The position numbers and the translations under genes were made by a program. DNA of 64,000 nucleotides from Bradyrhizobium erythrophlei (GTDB taxonomy: Bacteria; Pseudomonadota; Alphaproteobacteria; Rhizobiales; Xanthobacteraceae): assembly GCF_900142985.1 (NCBI RefSeq), contig NZ_LT670849.1, positions 6,650,501-6,714,500 on the forward strand. Reading direction: 5' to 3'. Of the stretch, positions 40,220-47,976 are shown piece after piece; position 1 is the first letter of the stretch; each line of letters begins with the position of its first letter. Below the pieces are notes generated by a model. It had not been told where the DNA came from. It made no database searches and worked only from the letters and a program-made list of their open reading frames with translations.

Positions 40220-40969
40220 GTGAACATTGCCAGGCGGGTCATGAAGGCGGCGGCAATCGCTGTGTTCTTTTGCGTCGCGCCGGCGGGAACGGCCGTGGCG
40301 GCGTTGACCCATCCGCAGCCGCTGTTTCCTTATCATGCGGAGTACGGGCGGCTTTCGCTCCATTCTGACCGGCCGTTTGATGCCGGGCGCGCCAATCAAA
40401 TTCTCGCCGATGTTGAGCGCCGCCTGTCGCGCTCTTCGCTGAATGACGACAACGCGCACCGGATTTTCATTATCAGTTCCGAATGGCGGCGCCGCGCTCT
40501 GTTGCTCTGGAATGCCGGTGCGGCAGGCGTCAATTACTATCCGCTAACGCGCAATGTTTTCCTGGCCCGGGCAAACATCGACCGCGATCGCGTGATGACG
40601 TCAACCGGAGAGCCAAAGTCCCCGCCGCGTACGCTCGGCTATTACGCTGCGCACGAAATCGCCCACACTCTGATCAAGGAGCAACTGACGCCGTTGCAGC
40701 AGTTGAAGCTGCCGCGGTGGATCAACGAGGGGCTGGCCGACGATATCGGCTTCGGCGACGATGCCGATATCGAAGGCCTCATCCAGCGTCTGCAAGCCGG
40801 CGACCCCGACCTCGATCCGGCCCGTTCCGGCTACTACGACCGCTACAGGCTCCTGGTCGGCTATGTGATGAAGCACAGGGGCTGGGTACCTGGGGGACTC
40901 ATTGCGTCCTGCATGCCGCAGAGCGAAGCGGAGGGGGAGCTCGCCGCAGATCGTGGGCGCGTGCGGTAG
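40220..40969 (+). CDS. Exported putative zinc metallopeptidase-like protein
   Basis: 249 residues beginning with GTG and a Sec signal peptide (about 1-28, ending AVAAL). The centre carries HEIAHTLIKEQLTP (about 149-162), an HExxH-type zinc site with the pattern H-E-I-A-H, and WINEGLADDIGFGDD further on, where the Glu-Gly-Leu-Ala pattern is like the gluzincin third ligand region. It thus looks like an M1/M48-like or related gluzincin peptidase, but the family is not named with confidence. It stands alone. Confidence 0.65.
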   Translation: MNIARRVMKAAAIAVFFCVAPAGTAVAALTHPQPLFPYHAEYGRLSLHSDRPFDAGRANQILADVERRLSRSSLNDDNAHRIFIISSEWRRRALLLWNAGAAGVNYYPLTRNVFLARANIDRDRVMTSTGEPKSPPRTLGYYAAHEIAHTLIKEQLTPLQQLKLPRWINEGLADDIGFGDDADIEGLIQRLQAGDPDLDPARSGYYDRYRLLVGYVMKHRGWVPGGLIASCMPQSEAEGELAADRGRVR

Positions 40970-41165
40970 AGCCGGGTGCTTCACGCGGGTCTTTCATGTC
41001 ATTCCGCCGTCATTGCGCCGTAGTTCAGTCAAACGGTCGCGGGTCATCTGCATTGGCAAGGTTTGCCGGGCGGACTAGGCTCGCGTTACCGGCTGGGGTG
41101 CTGCCGGCATTGAGGATAACCTTCACGTCTTCACACGGATCTTACGATTCATCAGGGAGTGAGCG

Positions 41166-41561
41166 ATGAGCATTTTCGGAAAAATCATGAGCGCGATCTT
41201 CGGCACCTCGGCCAGTGCGACCCCCGCAAGCGGTGGGGCCACCGCGACCGCCTCGGGCGGCGGAGCTGCATCATCGGCCAGCGCGTCCGCGACGCCTGCC
41301 GCGACCGTCGACGTCGCGCCGATCCTGGACAAGGCTGTCGCAGCCAAGCACGAGAAGCTGGAATGGCGCACGTCGATCGTCGACCTGATGAAGGCGCTCG
41401 ACATCGATTCAAGTCTGTCCGCGCGCAAGGATCTCGCCCATGAACTCGGCTACACCGGCGACACCAACGATTCCGCGACCATGAATATCTGGCTGCACAA
41501 GCAGGTGATGGCCAAGCTCGCCGCGAACGGCGGCAAATTGCCGTCCGACGTCAAATGGTGA
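41166..41561 (+). CDS. DUF3597 domain protein
   Basis: 131 residues. The N-terminus MSIFGKIMSAIFGTSASA and an Ala/Ser/Thr-rich linker lead into the DUF3597 domain (about 50-130): VAPILDKAVAAKHEKLEWRT, SIVDLMKALDIDSSLSARKD and LAHELGYTGDTNDSATMNIW. The fold is a small helical domain also seen with LysM-type proteins; no function is assigned. No classical signal peptide. A strong terminator follows, so it is monocistronic. Confidence 0.9.
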   Translation: MSIFGKIMSAIFGTSASATPASGGATATASGGGAASSASASATPAATVDVAPILDKAVAAKHEKLEWRTSIVDLMKALDIDSSLSARKDLAHELGYTGDTNDSATMNIWLHKQVMAKLAANGGKLPSDVKW

Positions 41562-41581
41562 GCTGATTTTCATATCGTGGC

Positions 41582-41610
41582 AAAGGCCCGCGACAAGCGG
41601 GCCTTTTTCA
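41582..41610 (+). terminator. Rho-independent terminator
   Basis: Perfect arms AAAGGCCCGC and GCGGGCCTTT with a 5-base loop, then TTTCA, 20 bases after the DUF3597 stop. Textbook shape. Confidence 0.85.
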
Positions 41611-41697
41611 TGCCGTTTTGCGGCGGATGCGGCTTGCCGGGCCGGACGGTTGAGCGATAGATAGCTCCCAATATCAAGAACAAATCGGAGCACGCGA

Positions 41698-42489
41698 ATG
41701 GATACCGTCGATCGCAGGACCCTTCTGACCACAGGCGCGCTGGCGCTGGCGGGAACGACGGCTGCGAGCCGTTCGGCCGACGCCCAGTCGGGACCGAAGC
41801 CGGTTTTCGATGTGCCCGCCGTGACCATCCCGATCGCGGGTGAGAAAGAGGTCTTTCCGGTTCGCCGCATCTATTGCATCGGGCGCAATTACGCGGCGCA
41901 TGCGATCGAACGCGGCTCCGATCCGACCCGCGAACCGCCGTTCTTCTTCCAGAAACCGACCGACGCGATCCAGTTTGTCGCGCCGGGCGCGGTAGCCGAT
42001 CATCCCTATCCTTCGCTCACCAAAAACTATCACCACGAAGTCGAACTCGTGGCGGCGCTGAAATCCGGCGGCACCAACATCGCGCCGGAGAAGGCGCTTG
42101 AGCACGTCTATGGCTACGCGCTCGGCCTCGACATGACGCGGCGCGATCTTCAGAACGGCATGGCGGCCGAGAAGAAGCCGTGGGAGATCGGCAAGAGTTT
42201 TGACCATGCGGCCGTGATCGGGCCGATCCACCCGGTCAGCAAGACCGGTCACTTCACCAAGGGCGCGATCTCTCTCGCGATCAACGGCGCCGTCCGCCAG
42301 TCGTCCGATCTCGACAAGATGATCTGGAGCGTGGCCGAGCAGATCGCAAAACTCTCGGAAGCCTTCGAACTGAAGGCCGGCGACATCATCTATTCCGGCA
42401 CGCCGGAAAATGTCGGACCGGTCGTCAAGGGCGACGTGCTGCTCTGCAAGCTCGACGGCTTGCCGGACATGTCGATCAAGATCGCATAG
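41698..42489 (+). CDS. Exported fumarylacetoacetate hydrolase-family protein
   Basis: 263 residues. Residues 1-30 (MDTVDRRTLLTTGALALAG) look like a twin-arginine signal with R-R and a hydrophobic run, cut near ADAQ. The remainder is a FAH-fold enzyme: RIYCIGRNYAAHAIE, PPFFFQKPTDAIQFV, HHEVELVAALKSGG with the metal-binding Glu pair, and GDIIYSGTPENVGPVVKGD. FAH-family enzymes cleave C-C bonds or decarboxylate in the cytoplasm, so an exported one is unusual (see findings). Confidence 0.85.
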   Translation: MDTVDRRTLLTTGALALAGTTAASRSADAQSGPKPVFDVPAVTIPIAGEKEVFPVRRIYCIGRNYAAHAIERGSDPTREPPFFFQKPTDAIQFVAPGAVADHPYPSLTKNYHHEVELVAALKSGGTNIAPEKALEHVYGYALGLDMTRRDLQNGMAAEKKPWEIGKSFDHAAVIGPIHPVSKTGHFTKGAISLAINGAVRQSSDLDKMIWSVAEQIAKLSEAFELKAGDIIYSGTPENVGPVVKGDVLLCKLDGLPDMSIKIA

Positions 42490-42522
42490 GCCGCGTTCGG
42501 CGGCCGTTCTTCACTTAGAGTG

Positions 42523-42795
42523 CTACCCCACCATGTCCGCATATTCCGGATGCTTGCGCAGATAGTCGACGACAAAACCGCACCCCGCGATCACCTTGTG
42601 GCCGTCGGCGCGGATCAGCGCCAGCGCGCCCTTGACCAGCTCTGAGGCAATGCCGCGGCCGCGCAAGGCGCGCGGCGTCTCGGTATGCGTGATAATGACG
42701 GCCGAAGGCGCCAGGCGATAATTGGCGAAGGCCACATCACCTTCGACGTCCAGCTCGAAACGGCTCAGTGCCTTGTTGTCGCGAACGGCTGCCAT
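42523..42795 (-). CDS. Small GNAT-like N-acetyltransferase (first of pair)
   Basis: 90 residues of the YjdJ-type one-domain GNAT family. ITHTETPRALRGRGIASELVK carries the acetyl-CoA-binding R-G-R-G-I-A motif (about 46-51), and GCGFVVDYLRKHPEYADMVG is the C-terminal helix. The family N-acetylates unknown small targets. It lies nine bases after its homologue at 42805-43083 in the same direction; the two share the same plan and look like a tandem duplication. Confidence 0.85.
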   Translation of the reverse strand: MAAVRDNKALSRFELDVEGDVAFANYRLAPSAVIITHTETPRALRGRGIASELVKGALALIRADGHKVIAGCGFVVDYLRKHPEYADMVG

Positions 42796-42804
42796 GGATG
42801 AGGC

Positions 42805-43083
42805 TCAGCTTGTCAGAAGGAGGTCGGCATATTCGGCGTGCTTGCCGATATAGGCTTTGACGAAGGGGCATTGCGCGATGACCTTCAAGCCGTCGGCGCG
42901 CACCTGATCCAGCGCCCCCTTCACCAACGCCGAGCCGACGCCTTTGCCACCGAGCTCCGGCGGCACCTCGGTGTGGATGAAGGTGATGACACCATCGGCT
43001 ATGCTGTAATAGGTCGCGGCGAGGTGGCCTTCGACCGTCAGCTCGTAGCGATGGTGCGCCTTGTTGTTGATAACGTCTGTCAT
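42805..43083 (-). CDS. Small GNAT-like N-acetyltransferase (second of pair)
   Basis: 92 residues. FIHTEVPPELGGKGVGSALVK contains the CoA-binding G-G-K-G-V-G motif and CPFVKAYIGKHAEYADLL the C-terminal helix, both aligned with the neighbouring 90-residue protein. The ATG at 43083 (MTDVINNKAHHR) is chosen because both proteins then begin with a similar VRDNKALSRFEL / INNKAHHRYELT region; the frame is open 37 codons further. It probably shares a transcript with the next GNAT gene. Confidence 0.85.
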   Translation of the reverse strand: MTDVINNKAHHRYELTVEGHLAATYYSIADGVITFIHTEVPPELGGKGVGSALVKGALDQVRADGLKVIAQCPFVKAYIGKHAEYADLLLTS

Positions 43084-43192
43084 GGAATTTTCTGTTCCCC
43101 GCATTTTACAGATCGCGCGCCACCTTAACAAACCGGCCCGAATCTGCTTCAAGCTCGCGTCCGCAATCGAACTTAGCTCAAAGGAATAGCTC

Positions 43193-43393
43193 ATGAAACT
43201 AATTCTCTCGCTGATCGGCGTTGTCCTTTTGATTGTTGCCGCGGTTTATTTCCTGCTGCCGGCGGATCAGTTGCCGAGTTTCATGCCGGGTCATGAGGCC
43301 GGAGTGGCGCGCGTGCATACCAAGCACGGCATCGTGGCCGGTGTGGCCGGGATTGTGCTGCTGGTCGCCGGCTGGTGGTTCGGTCGCAGATGA
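43193..43393 (+). CDS. Small two-helix membrane protein of unknown function
   Basis: 66 residues: a first membrane helix (KLILSLIGVVLLIVAAVYFL), a short loop (PADQLPSFMPGHEAGVARVH) and a second helix (GIVAGVAGIVLLVAGWWF) ending GRR. No family name is certain. It is divergent from the GNAT pair and is followed by intergenic repeats. Confidence 0.65.
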   Translation: MKLILSLIGVVLLIVAAVYFLLPADQLPSFMPGHEAGVARVHTKHGIVAGVAGIVLLVAGWWFGRR

Positions 43394-43420
43394 GGGCGCT
43401 CAGCGTGATTTTCAGTGTTC

Positions 43421-43509
43421 GTCATGGCCGGGCTTGACCCGGCCATCCACGTCTTGGCCTTGGCGGAGAATAGGAAGACGTGGATGCCCGGCACAAGGCC
43501 GGGCATGAC
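43421..43509. repeat. Long imperfect palindrome (REP-like)
   Basis: The first 35 bases (starting GTCATGGCCGGGCTTG) and the last 35 (ending CCGGGCATGAC) form an imperfect long hairpin with the shared arm CCACGTCTT / AAGACGTGG. Translations of it produce the well-known spurious peptide AIHVLALAE on both strands. I remember the same type of palindrome many times in Bradyrhizobium genomes. It is probably a mobile palindrome and not a gene. Confidence 0.8.
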
Positions 43510-43590
43510 GAGCTTCGACGAGATCGCTCTGTTCTCCATTTTCAAATTTCATACAGCCACGCCTTCGCGTTGCCGCGGCGCTGGTTGCGT

Positions 43591-43734
43591 CCGGATGATG
43601 CGAAGACAGACCCTCGAAAAACAGAGGGCGCAGGAAACGCCGGGTGCCGACCGCACCCGCAGCCTCGCGTGCAAAAATGAAAGCACACGAGCAAGTCACC
43701 ACAGGCAAGCCGGATCATCCGGCGTTTCCTGCGC
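43591..43734. repeat. Multibranched structured repeat / candidate RNA element
   Basis: An outer perfect 16-bp stem joins 43628-43643 and 43719-43734 (GCGCAGGAAACGCCGG / CCGGCGTTTCCTGCGC). Inside are hairpins GGGTGC/GCACCC (43642-43658) and CTCG-GTGC/GCAC-CGAG (about 43663-43690). Just outside lies CCCTC/GAGGG (43611-43628). An alternative pairing joins CCGGATGAT (43591-43599) with ATCATCCGG (43714-43722) and excludes the outer stem. No protein-like open frame fits. I recall similar sequences as dispersed repeats in Bradyrhizobium; function unknown. Confidence 0.6.
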
Positions 43735-44272
43735 AACGGTTTTAACGGCTGCTTCGTGCTCTCCCCGGTGATCGGGCTTTCTTGTCACCGTCCCTAGCGT
43801 AATGCGAAGCATTATCGCCAAGTTGATATCGGCGTCGAGATATCAGGACCACACGACTTCGCCGTCCGCATTCCCATCACTCGTCAGTTGATGAGCCTGC
43901 GTCCATCGCATCCCGCGCTCAACGTTCGTGACGATCGCGATACGTCCCTCCTGGTGGAGACGGGATGTGTTGGATTCTGCCAGTGATTTGTGGTTGTGAA
44001 CAATCGCGGAGCGCCGCGACAGATTGGCACGACGGGCAAATCACCCCGCATATTTCGCAAAGGTGTCAACACACATTCAACTGAATCCGCCGCAGTTGAT
44101 TGAGCGTGCCGCAGCGACGACGTCGCGACGCCGCAACCGTTTCCAGTTTTCGACTCAATTTCGCCCGCCGACTCAAATCCAGTCGGTCCCATCGACGGTG
44201 CGCGAACAGGGGCGATTCGCGCGGCTTTATCTGCCACGCCCCGTTAGTTGAAGGTGGAGGCGAGCAGGTGTC
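43735..44272. other. Intergenic region upstream of minCDE
   Basis: 538 bases with no supported gene. Open frames of about 75-117 residues on both strands (for example 44024-44251) have no protein-like pattern. The region holds the minC promoter and AAGGTGGAGG as its ribosome binding site. No LexA-type or other clear operator is seen. Confidence 0.5.
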
Positions 44273-44965
44273 ATGGATGCAGTAGCGCGGACCAGACCCA
44301 AGCCCATTCGCCTGCGAGGGCGATCTTATGTCGCTTTTGTGTTTTACCCCATTGTTCCCATCATCGAGTGGCTTGAAGAGATCGACGTCACGCTGCGCCA
44401 ATCGCCCGGCTTCTTCGCCGGCAAGCCGGTGGTACTGGATCTCTCCGCGGTCGATCTGAGCCAGAACGCGATTGCGCAACTGGTCTCGAATCTCGAGCAG
44501 CGCGAGCTTCGCGTTCTCGGCATCGAGGGCGTCGACGCCTCGCGGCTTTCGGCCAGCATGCCGCCCCTGCTGATCGGCGGCCGACACTGCGCGATCGGGC
44601 AGGAACAGCCCAAGAAGCCAGAGGCGAAGAAGGCCGCCTCGCTGCTGCTCGACAGCCAGGTTCGCTCCGGCCAGTCGATCGTGTTTCCGGATGGCGATAT
44701 CACGATCGTGGGGTCGGTCTCGTCCGGCGCCGAAATCGTCGCCGGCGGCTCCATCCACATTTACGGAACACTCCGCGGCCGCGCCATGGCCGGGATCAAC
44801 GGTAATTTGAGCGCGCGTATCTACTGCCAGAAGATCGAAGCCGAGCTTCTGGCAATCGACGGATATTATCGGACTGCGGAAGAAATCGACGCCGCTGCCT
44901 ATCACGGGCCGACACAGGTCTGGCTCGAAGGCGACGTTGTGCAAATCACCCCTTTGAATTCGTGA
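44273..44965 (+). CDS. minC: Septum site-determining protein MinC
   Basis: 230 residues. An N-terminal FtsZ-inhibiting domain (about 1-110) is followed by a linker and the C-terminal right-handed beta-helix: RSGQSIVFPDGDITIVGSVS, GAEIVAGGSIHIYGTLRGRA and NGNLSARIYCQKIEAEL (about 140-210). MinC blocks FtsZ assembly away from midcell, brought to the membrane by MinD. It is the first gene of the complete minCDE operon, 28 bases before minD. Confidence 0.96.
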   Translation: MDAVARTRPKPIRLRGRSYVAFVFYPIVPIIEWLEEIDVTLRQSPGFFAGKPVVLDLSAVDLSQNAIAQLVSNLEQRELRVLGIEGVDASRLSASMPPLLIGGRHCAIGQEQPKKPEAKKAASLLLDSQVRSGQSIVFPDGDITIVGSVSSGAEIVAGGSIHIYGTLRGRAMAGINGNLSARIYCQKIEAELLAIDGYYRTAEEIDAAAYHGPTQVWLEGDVVQITPLNS

Positions 44966-44993
44966 ATGGATTAGTGGATTGGGAGATCAAAGA

Positions 44994-45809
44994 ATGGCCA
45001 AAGTACTGGTCGTGACATCGGGCAAGGGCGGCGTCGGCAAAACAACCACCACCGCCGCACTCGGGGCGACGCTCGCGCAGATGGGAGAAAAGGTCGTCGT
45101 CGTCGATTTCGACGTCGGTCTGCGTAATCTCGATCTCATCCTCGGCGCCGAGCGGCGTGTGGTGTTCGACTTCATCAACGTGGTGCAGGGCATCGCCAAT
45201 CTTTCGCAGGCGCTCATTCGCGACAAGCGGCTGGAGAATTTGTGGCTGCTGCCGGCCTCGCAAACCCGCGACAAGGATGCATTGACCGACGAGGGCGTCG
45301 GCAAGATCATCGCGGAGTTGCGGGAGAAGTTCGACTGGATCATTTGCGACAGCCCGGCCGGCATCGAGCGTGGCGCCATGCTGGCGATGCGCTACGCGGA
45401 CGAGGCGATCGTCGTCACCAATCCCGAGGTGTCCTCGGTGCGCGATTCCGACCGCATCATCGGCATGCTCGATTCCAAGACCGTGCGGGCCGAAAAGGGC
45501 GAGCAGGTGCAGAAGCATCTCCTGATCACCCGGTTCGACCCGGCGCGCGCGGCACGCGGCGAGATGCTTTCGATCGAGGACGTGCTGGACATTCTGGCCA
45601 CGCCCTTGATGGGCATCATCCCGGAAAGCCAGGACGTCCTGCGCGCCTCCAACGTCGGCTCACCGGTGACGCTGAACGACGCCACGAGCGCGCCAGCCCG
45701 CGCCTATATCGACGCGGCTCGCCGCCTGAAGGGCGAGACCGTCGCGATGACGGTGCCGGAGGCGCGAAAGGGCCTGATGGATCGTCTGCTTGGACGGAGG
45801 GCTGCATGA
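44994..45809 (+). CDS. minD: Septum site-determining ATPase MinD
   Basis: 271 residues of the deviant Walker A family: [19 protein letters not shown] (residues 5-23). Further blocks are [37 protein letters not shown] with the Walker B Asp, and a C-terminal membrane-targeting amphipathic helix ([13 protein letters not shown]). MinD binds membranes when ATP-loaded and recruits MinC or MinE. The ATG at 44994 is chosen because the P-loop sits at the usual distance. Its stop overlaps the minE start by four bases. Confidence 0.97.
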   Translation: MAKVLVVTSGKGGVGKTTTTAALGATLAQMGEKVVVVDFDVGLRNLDLILGAERRVVFDFINVVQGIANLSQALIRDKRLENLWLLPASQTRDKDALTDEGVGKIIAELREKFDWIICDSPAGIERGAMLAMRYADEAIVVTNPEVSSVRDSDRIIGMLDSKTVRAEKGEQVQKHLLITRFDPARAARGEMLSIEDVLDILATPLMGIIPESQDVLRASNVGSPVTLNDATSAPARAYIDAARRLKGETVAMTVPEARKGLMDRLLGRRAA

Positions 45810-46111
45810 TGGGTCTGCGGCTGTTCGGCGGTGGCCGCGCTGCCCGCGCTGTCCCCGTTACTCAAGTGGCCAGCGCTCCCGTCGCGCGGGAGCGCTTGCA
45901 GATTCTGCTGGCGCATGAGCGCGGGCTGCGCGGTCAGCACGATTTGCTGGAATTGCTCAGGGCGGAGATTCTGGCGGTGGTCTCGCGCCACGTCACGTTC
46001 GACCCGGAAAAGCTCCAGATCAAGATGGACCGCGGCCTCCATGTTTCGCTGCTGGAAATCGATATCGAGGTGCCCAATACCAGCGAGGGACGGGCGGCGG
46101 CGGTTGCCTAA
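45806..46111 (+). CDS. minE: Cell division topological specificity factor MinE
   Basis: 101 residues. The N-terminal anti-MinCD region is [18 protein letters not shown] (about 27-44), which stimulates MinD ATPase. The C-terminal topological domain follows ([31 protein letters not shown]). The start is the ATG inside ATGATG at 45806, giving a four-base overlap with minD. MinE drives pole-to-pole oscillation that places the Z ring at midcell. Confidence 0.95.
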   Translation: MMGLRLFGGGRAARAVPVTQVASAPVARERLQILLAHERGLRGQHDLLELLRAEILAVVSRHVTFDPEKLQIKMDRGLHVSLLEIDIEVPNTSEGRAAAVA

Positions 46112-46122
46112 TGCTGATCGGA

Positions 46123-47577
46123 TCAGAGCGCGCCGAGCGTCTTGAGTTCGGATCGGGCGCTTTCGAAATGGATCAGGTCCTTCTGGCACCCCGCGGCCAC
46201 CGGCTTGAACAGGCGCGCGGCGTCATCTTTCTTGCCCTGTTGCAGCAAGTACTCTCCGGCGTAGAAGTTGGCCGCGCACATCCGGGCCGCGCGGACTTCG
46301 GCATTGGGGTTGTCGGCGGCGGCGAATAGCGCCTCCGGCGTCAACTGGCCGAGATACAAACGAACGACCGGTGCGGGCCAGATCGTCATGTCAAACTGTG
46401 CGGCCGCTTGCGACAGCCGGCTGTTGACCTTGCTGCGCGTGTTGGCGATCTCGAGCCAGAGCGCCGGATAGATGTTCTTCGGCATCATGTCGGCAGCCTG
46501 GTTGAGATCGGCCAGCGCCGCCGGCATCGCGCCGGTCAGGACCGCGAGGTGGCCGCGCGAAAAAATCGCGCTCCAGTTTTTCGGATCGAGCTGAAGTGCC
46601 TGCGTGTAATCGGCCGTGGCGGCAGCGAAGTCGCCTTTGTACCGGTAGGCGAGGGCACGGTTGTTATAAAGCGCAACGACTTTCGGGTTGATTTCGATCG
46701 CCTTGGTGTAGTCGGCGATGGCGCGGTCGAAATCGGCCTTTTCCTTGTAGACGCTGCCGCGGTCGTTATAGGCGGAGATCGACGGCGCGAGCGCGATCAG
46801 TTGCGAATAATCCGCGATCGCGCGATCGAGGTCGCCCTTGGCCTGATAGAGGCTGGCGCGATTATCGTAGGCCATGGCGTATTTTGGATCGATCGCGATC
46901 GCCTGCGAGTAGTCGGCAAACGCACGATCAACGTCGTTCTTGTTGACGTAGGTGGCGCCGCGGTCGTTAAAGGCGGTGGCGAACTTCGGATTGATCTCGA
47001 TGGCCTTGCTGTAGTCGGCGATCGCGTGGTCGTAATCCTTCTTGTTCAGATAGGCCGCGGCGCGGCCAAAATAGGCCATGGCGTATTTTGGATCGAGCGT
47101 GATCGCCTGCGCGTATTCCAGGATCGCGTGATCGTAATCCTTCTTGTTCTGATAGGCGGCGGCGCGGCCGAAATAGGCGAAGGCGTATTTTGGATCGAGC
47201 GCGATCGCCTGCGTGTATTCCGGGATCGCGTGATCGAAATCCTTCTTGTCCGCATAGGCGTTGCCGCGATTGTACCAGGCGATCGCGTATTTCGCGTCGA
47301 GCTCGATGGTCTTGTTGTAGTCGGCGAGCGCGCGATCGGGATCGCCTTTGTCGCGGTAGGCGATGCCGCGGTTGTTGTAGGAAACCCCGAGGTTGTGACC
47401 TTCCCACTTGCCGGACTCGATCTGGCGGGTGCAGGCGGCGACGCGCCCGTCAGGCGCGCCCGTGATCTGGTTGCACGTCTGCTGGTCTTCGTTGAAATCG
47501 GCTTGCGCGGCTGGCGCAAGGACAGCGGCGCCGGCCATGGTGAGGAGGGCGGTCCGCAACGCGACAAAAGCCTTCAT
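46123..47577 (-). CDS. Periplasmic tetratricopeptide-repeat protein
   Basis: 484 residues with a Sec signal peptide (about 1-25, ending AAQAD), a Cys-containing N-terminal part (QQTCNQITGAPDG), and about eight tandem 34-residue TPR units from about residue 50 to 330, such as YAYFGRAAAYQNKKDYDHAI-type blocks, then a less regular C-terminal part ending in a Cys-containing helix. Several units are almost identical at DNA level. TPR arrays mediate protein-protein contacts; partner unknown. The ATG at 47577 follows GGGGGAAA. It converges with minE. Confidence 0.9.
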   Translation of the reverse strand: MKAFVALRTALLTMAGAAVLAPAAQADFNEDQQTCNQITGAPDGRVAACTRQIESGKWEGHNLGVSYNNRGIAYRDKGDPDRALADYNKTIELDAKYAIAWYNRGNAYADKKDFDHAIPEYTQAIALDPKYAFAYFGRAAAYQNKKDYDHAILEYAQAITLDPKYAMAYFGRAAAYLNKKDYDHAIADYSKAIEINPKFATAFNDRGATYVNKNDVDRAFADYSQAIAIDPKYAMAYDNRASLYQAKGDLDRAIADYSQLIALAPSISAYNDRGSVYKEKADFDRAIADYTKAIEINPKVVALYNNRALAYRYKGDFAAATADYTQALQLDPKNWSAIFSRGHLAVLTGAMPAALADLNQAADMMPKNIYPALWLEIANTRSKVNSRLSQAAAQFDMTIWPAPVVRLYLGQLTPEALFAAADNPNAEVRAARMCAANFYAGEYLLQQGKKDDAARLFKPVAAGCQKDLIHFESARSELKTLGAL

Positions 47578-47761
47578 GAGTTTCCCCCGGAAGAAATGTC
47601 TGTCGCCGGCCCAAATCGACCCGGCCGGCCGCTTCAATTTAGGGGCGTCGGCCTAAAATTCCGCTAATCGGGGGATACGGCGCAGGGATTGAACCTGGCC
47701 CCCGCATGCGCCGTCGAAACAGGCACCCGTGGAGAACACCGGCTAGCGTGGAGAGAATGAT

Positions 47762-47926
47762 ATGCAAGGCGATTGGCTATCGAGCGTTGTGTCGTGGTTG
47801 CCCTTCCTGGTCCTGATGGGGGTCTGGTTCTGGTTTGCGCGATCCTCGGGCATGCGGGCGCGCGGATCGTCGGGCGTGACGATGATTGATCTTTATGAGC
47901 AACAGGTCGCGAGACGCGACGCATGA
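47762..47926 (+). CDS. Small single-helix membrane protein with FtsH-like segment
   Basis: A 54-residue protein: GDWLSSVVSWLPFLVLMGVW then FWFARSSGMRARG resembles the second membrane helix of FtsH proteases, followed by a tail SGVTMIDLYEQQVARRDA. The stop overlaps ATG in ATGA at 47923, and the next frame reads MNALLERIAVTLEKRG up to 47973, which looks like the continuation of a tail helix. The gene may therefore be frameshifted, or the two pieces may be coupled. Function unknown; it lies divergently from the TPR gene and convergently with rlpA. Confidence 0.6.
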   Translation: MQGDWLSSVVSWLPFLVLMGVWFWFARSSGMRARGSSGVTMIDLYEQQVARRDA

Positions 47927-47976
47927 ACGCGTTGCTGGAGCGAATTGCCGTGACCCTGGAGAAACGCGGGTAGTTA

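Noticed and set aside
43542..43736. 64-residue Cys/Arg-rich open frame on the minus strand
   Set aside because: Overlies the branched structured repeat; no ribosome binding site; better explained as a repeat or RNA element.
43415..43771. Open frame giving MAGLDPAIHVLALAEN-like peptide
   Set aside because: The sequence is a long palindrome; peptides of this kind are known artefacts of dispersed repeats in Bradyrhizobium-like genomes.
44024..44251. 75-residue open frame before minC
   Set aside because: Ser/Arg/Pro-biased, no motif, overlaps the minC leader; likely chance.
46960..47240. CRISPR-like regularly spaced repeats
   Set aside because: The periodicity (102 bases) and reading frame show these are TPR codons, not repeats with unique spacers.
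46408..47667. Long 419-residue plus-strand open frame opposite the TPR gene
   Set aside because: It mirrors the repeat structure of the TPR gene, has no start signal and reads as low-complexity Val/Gly/Arg repeats; the minus-strand TPR protein has a signal peptide and canonical repeats.
47680..47720. tRNA-like GGGATTGAACC stretch
   Set aside because: No complementary acceptor, anticodon or D arms in the neighbourhood on either strand.
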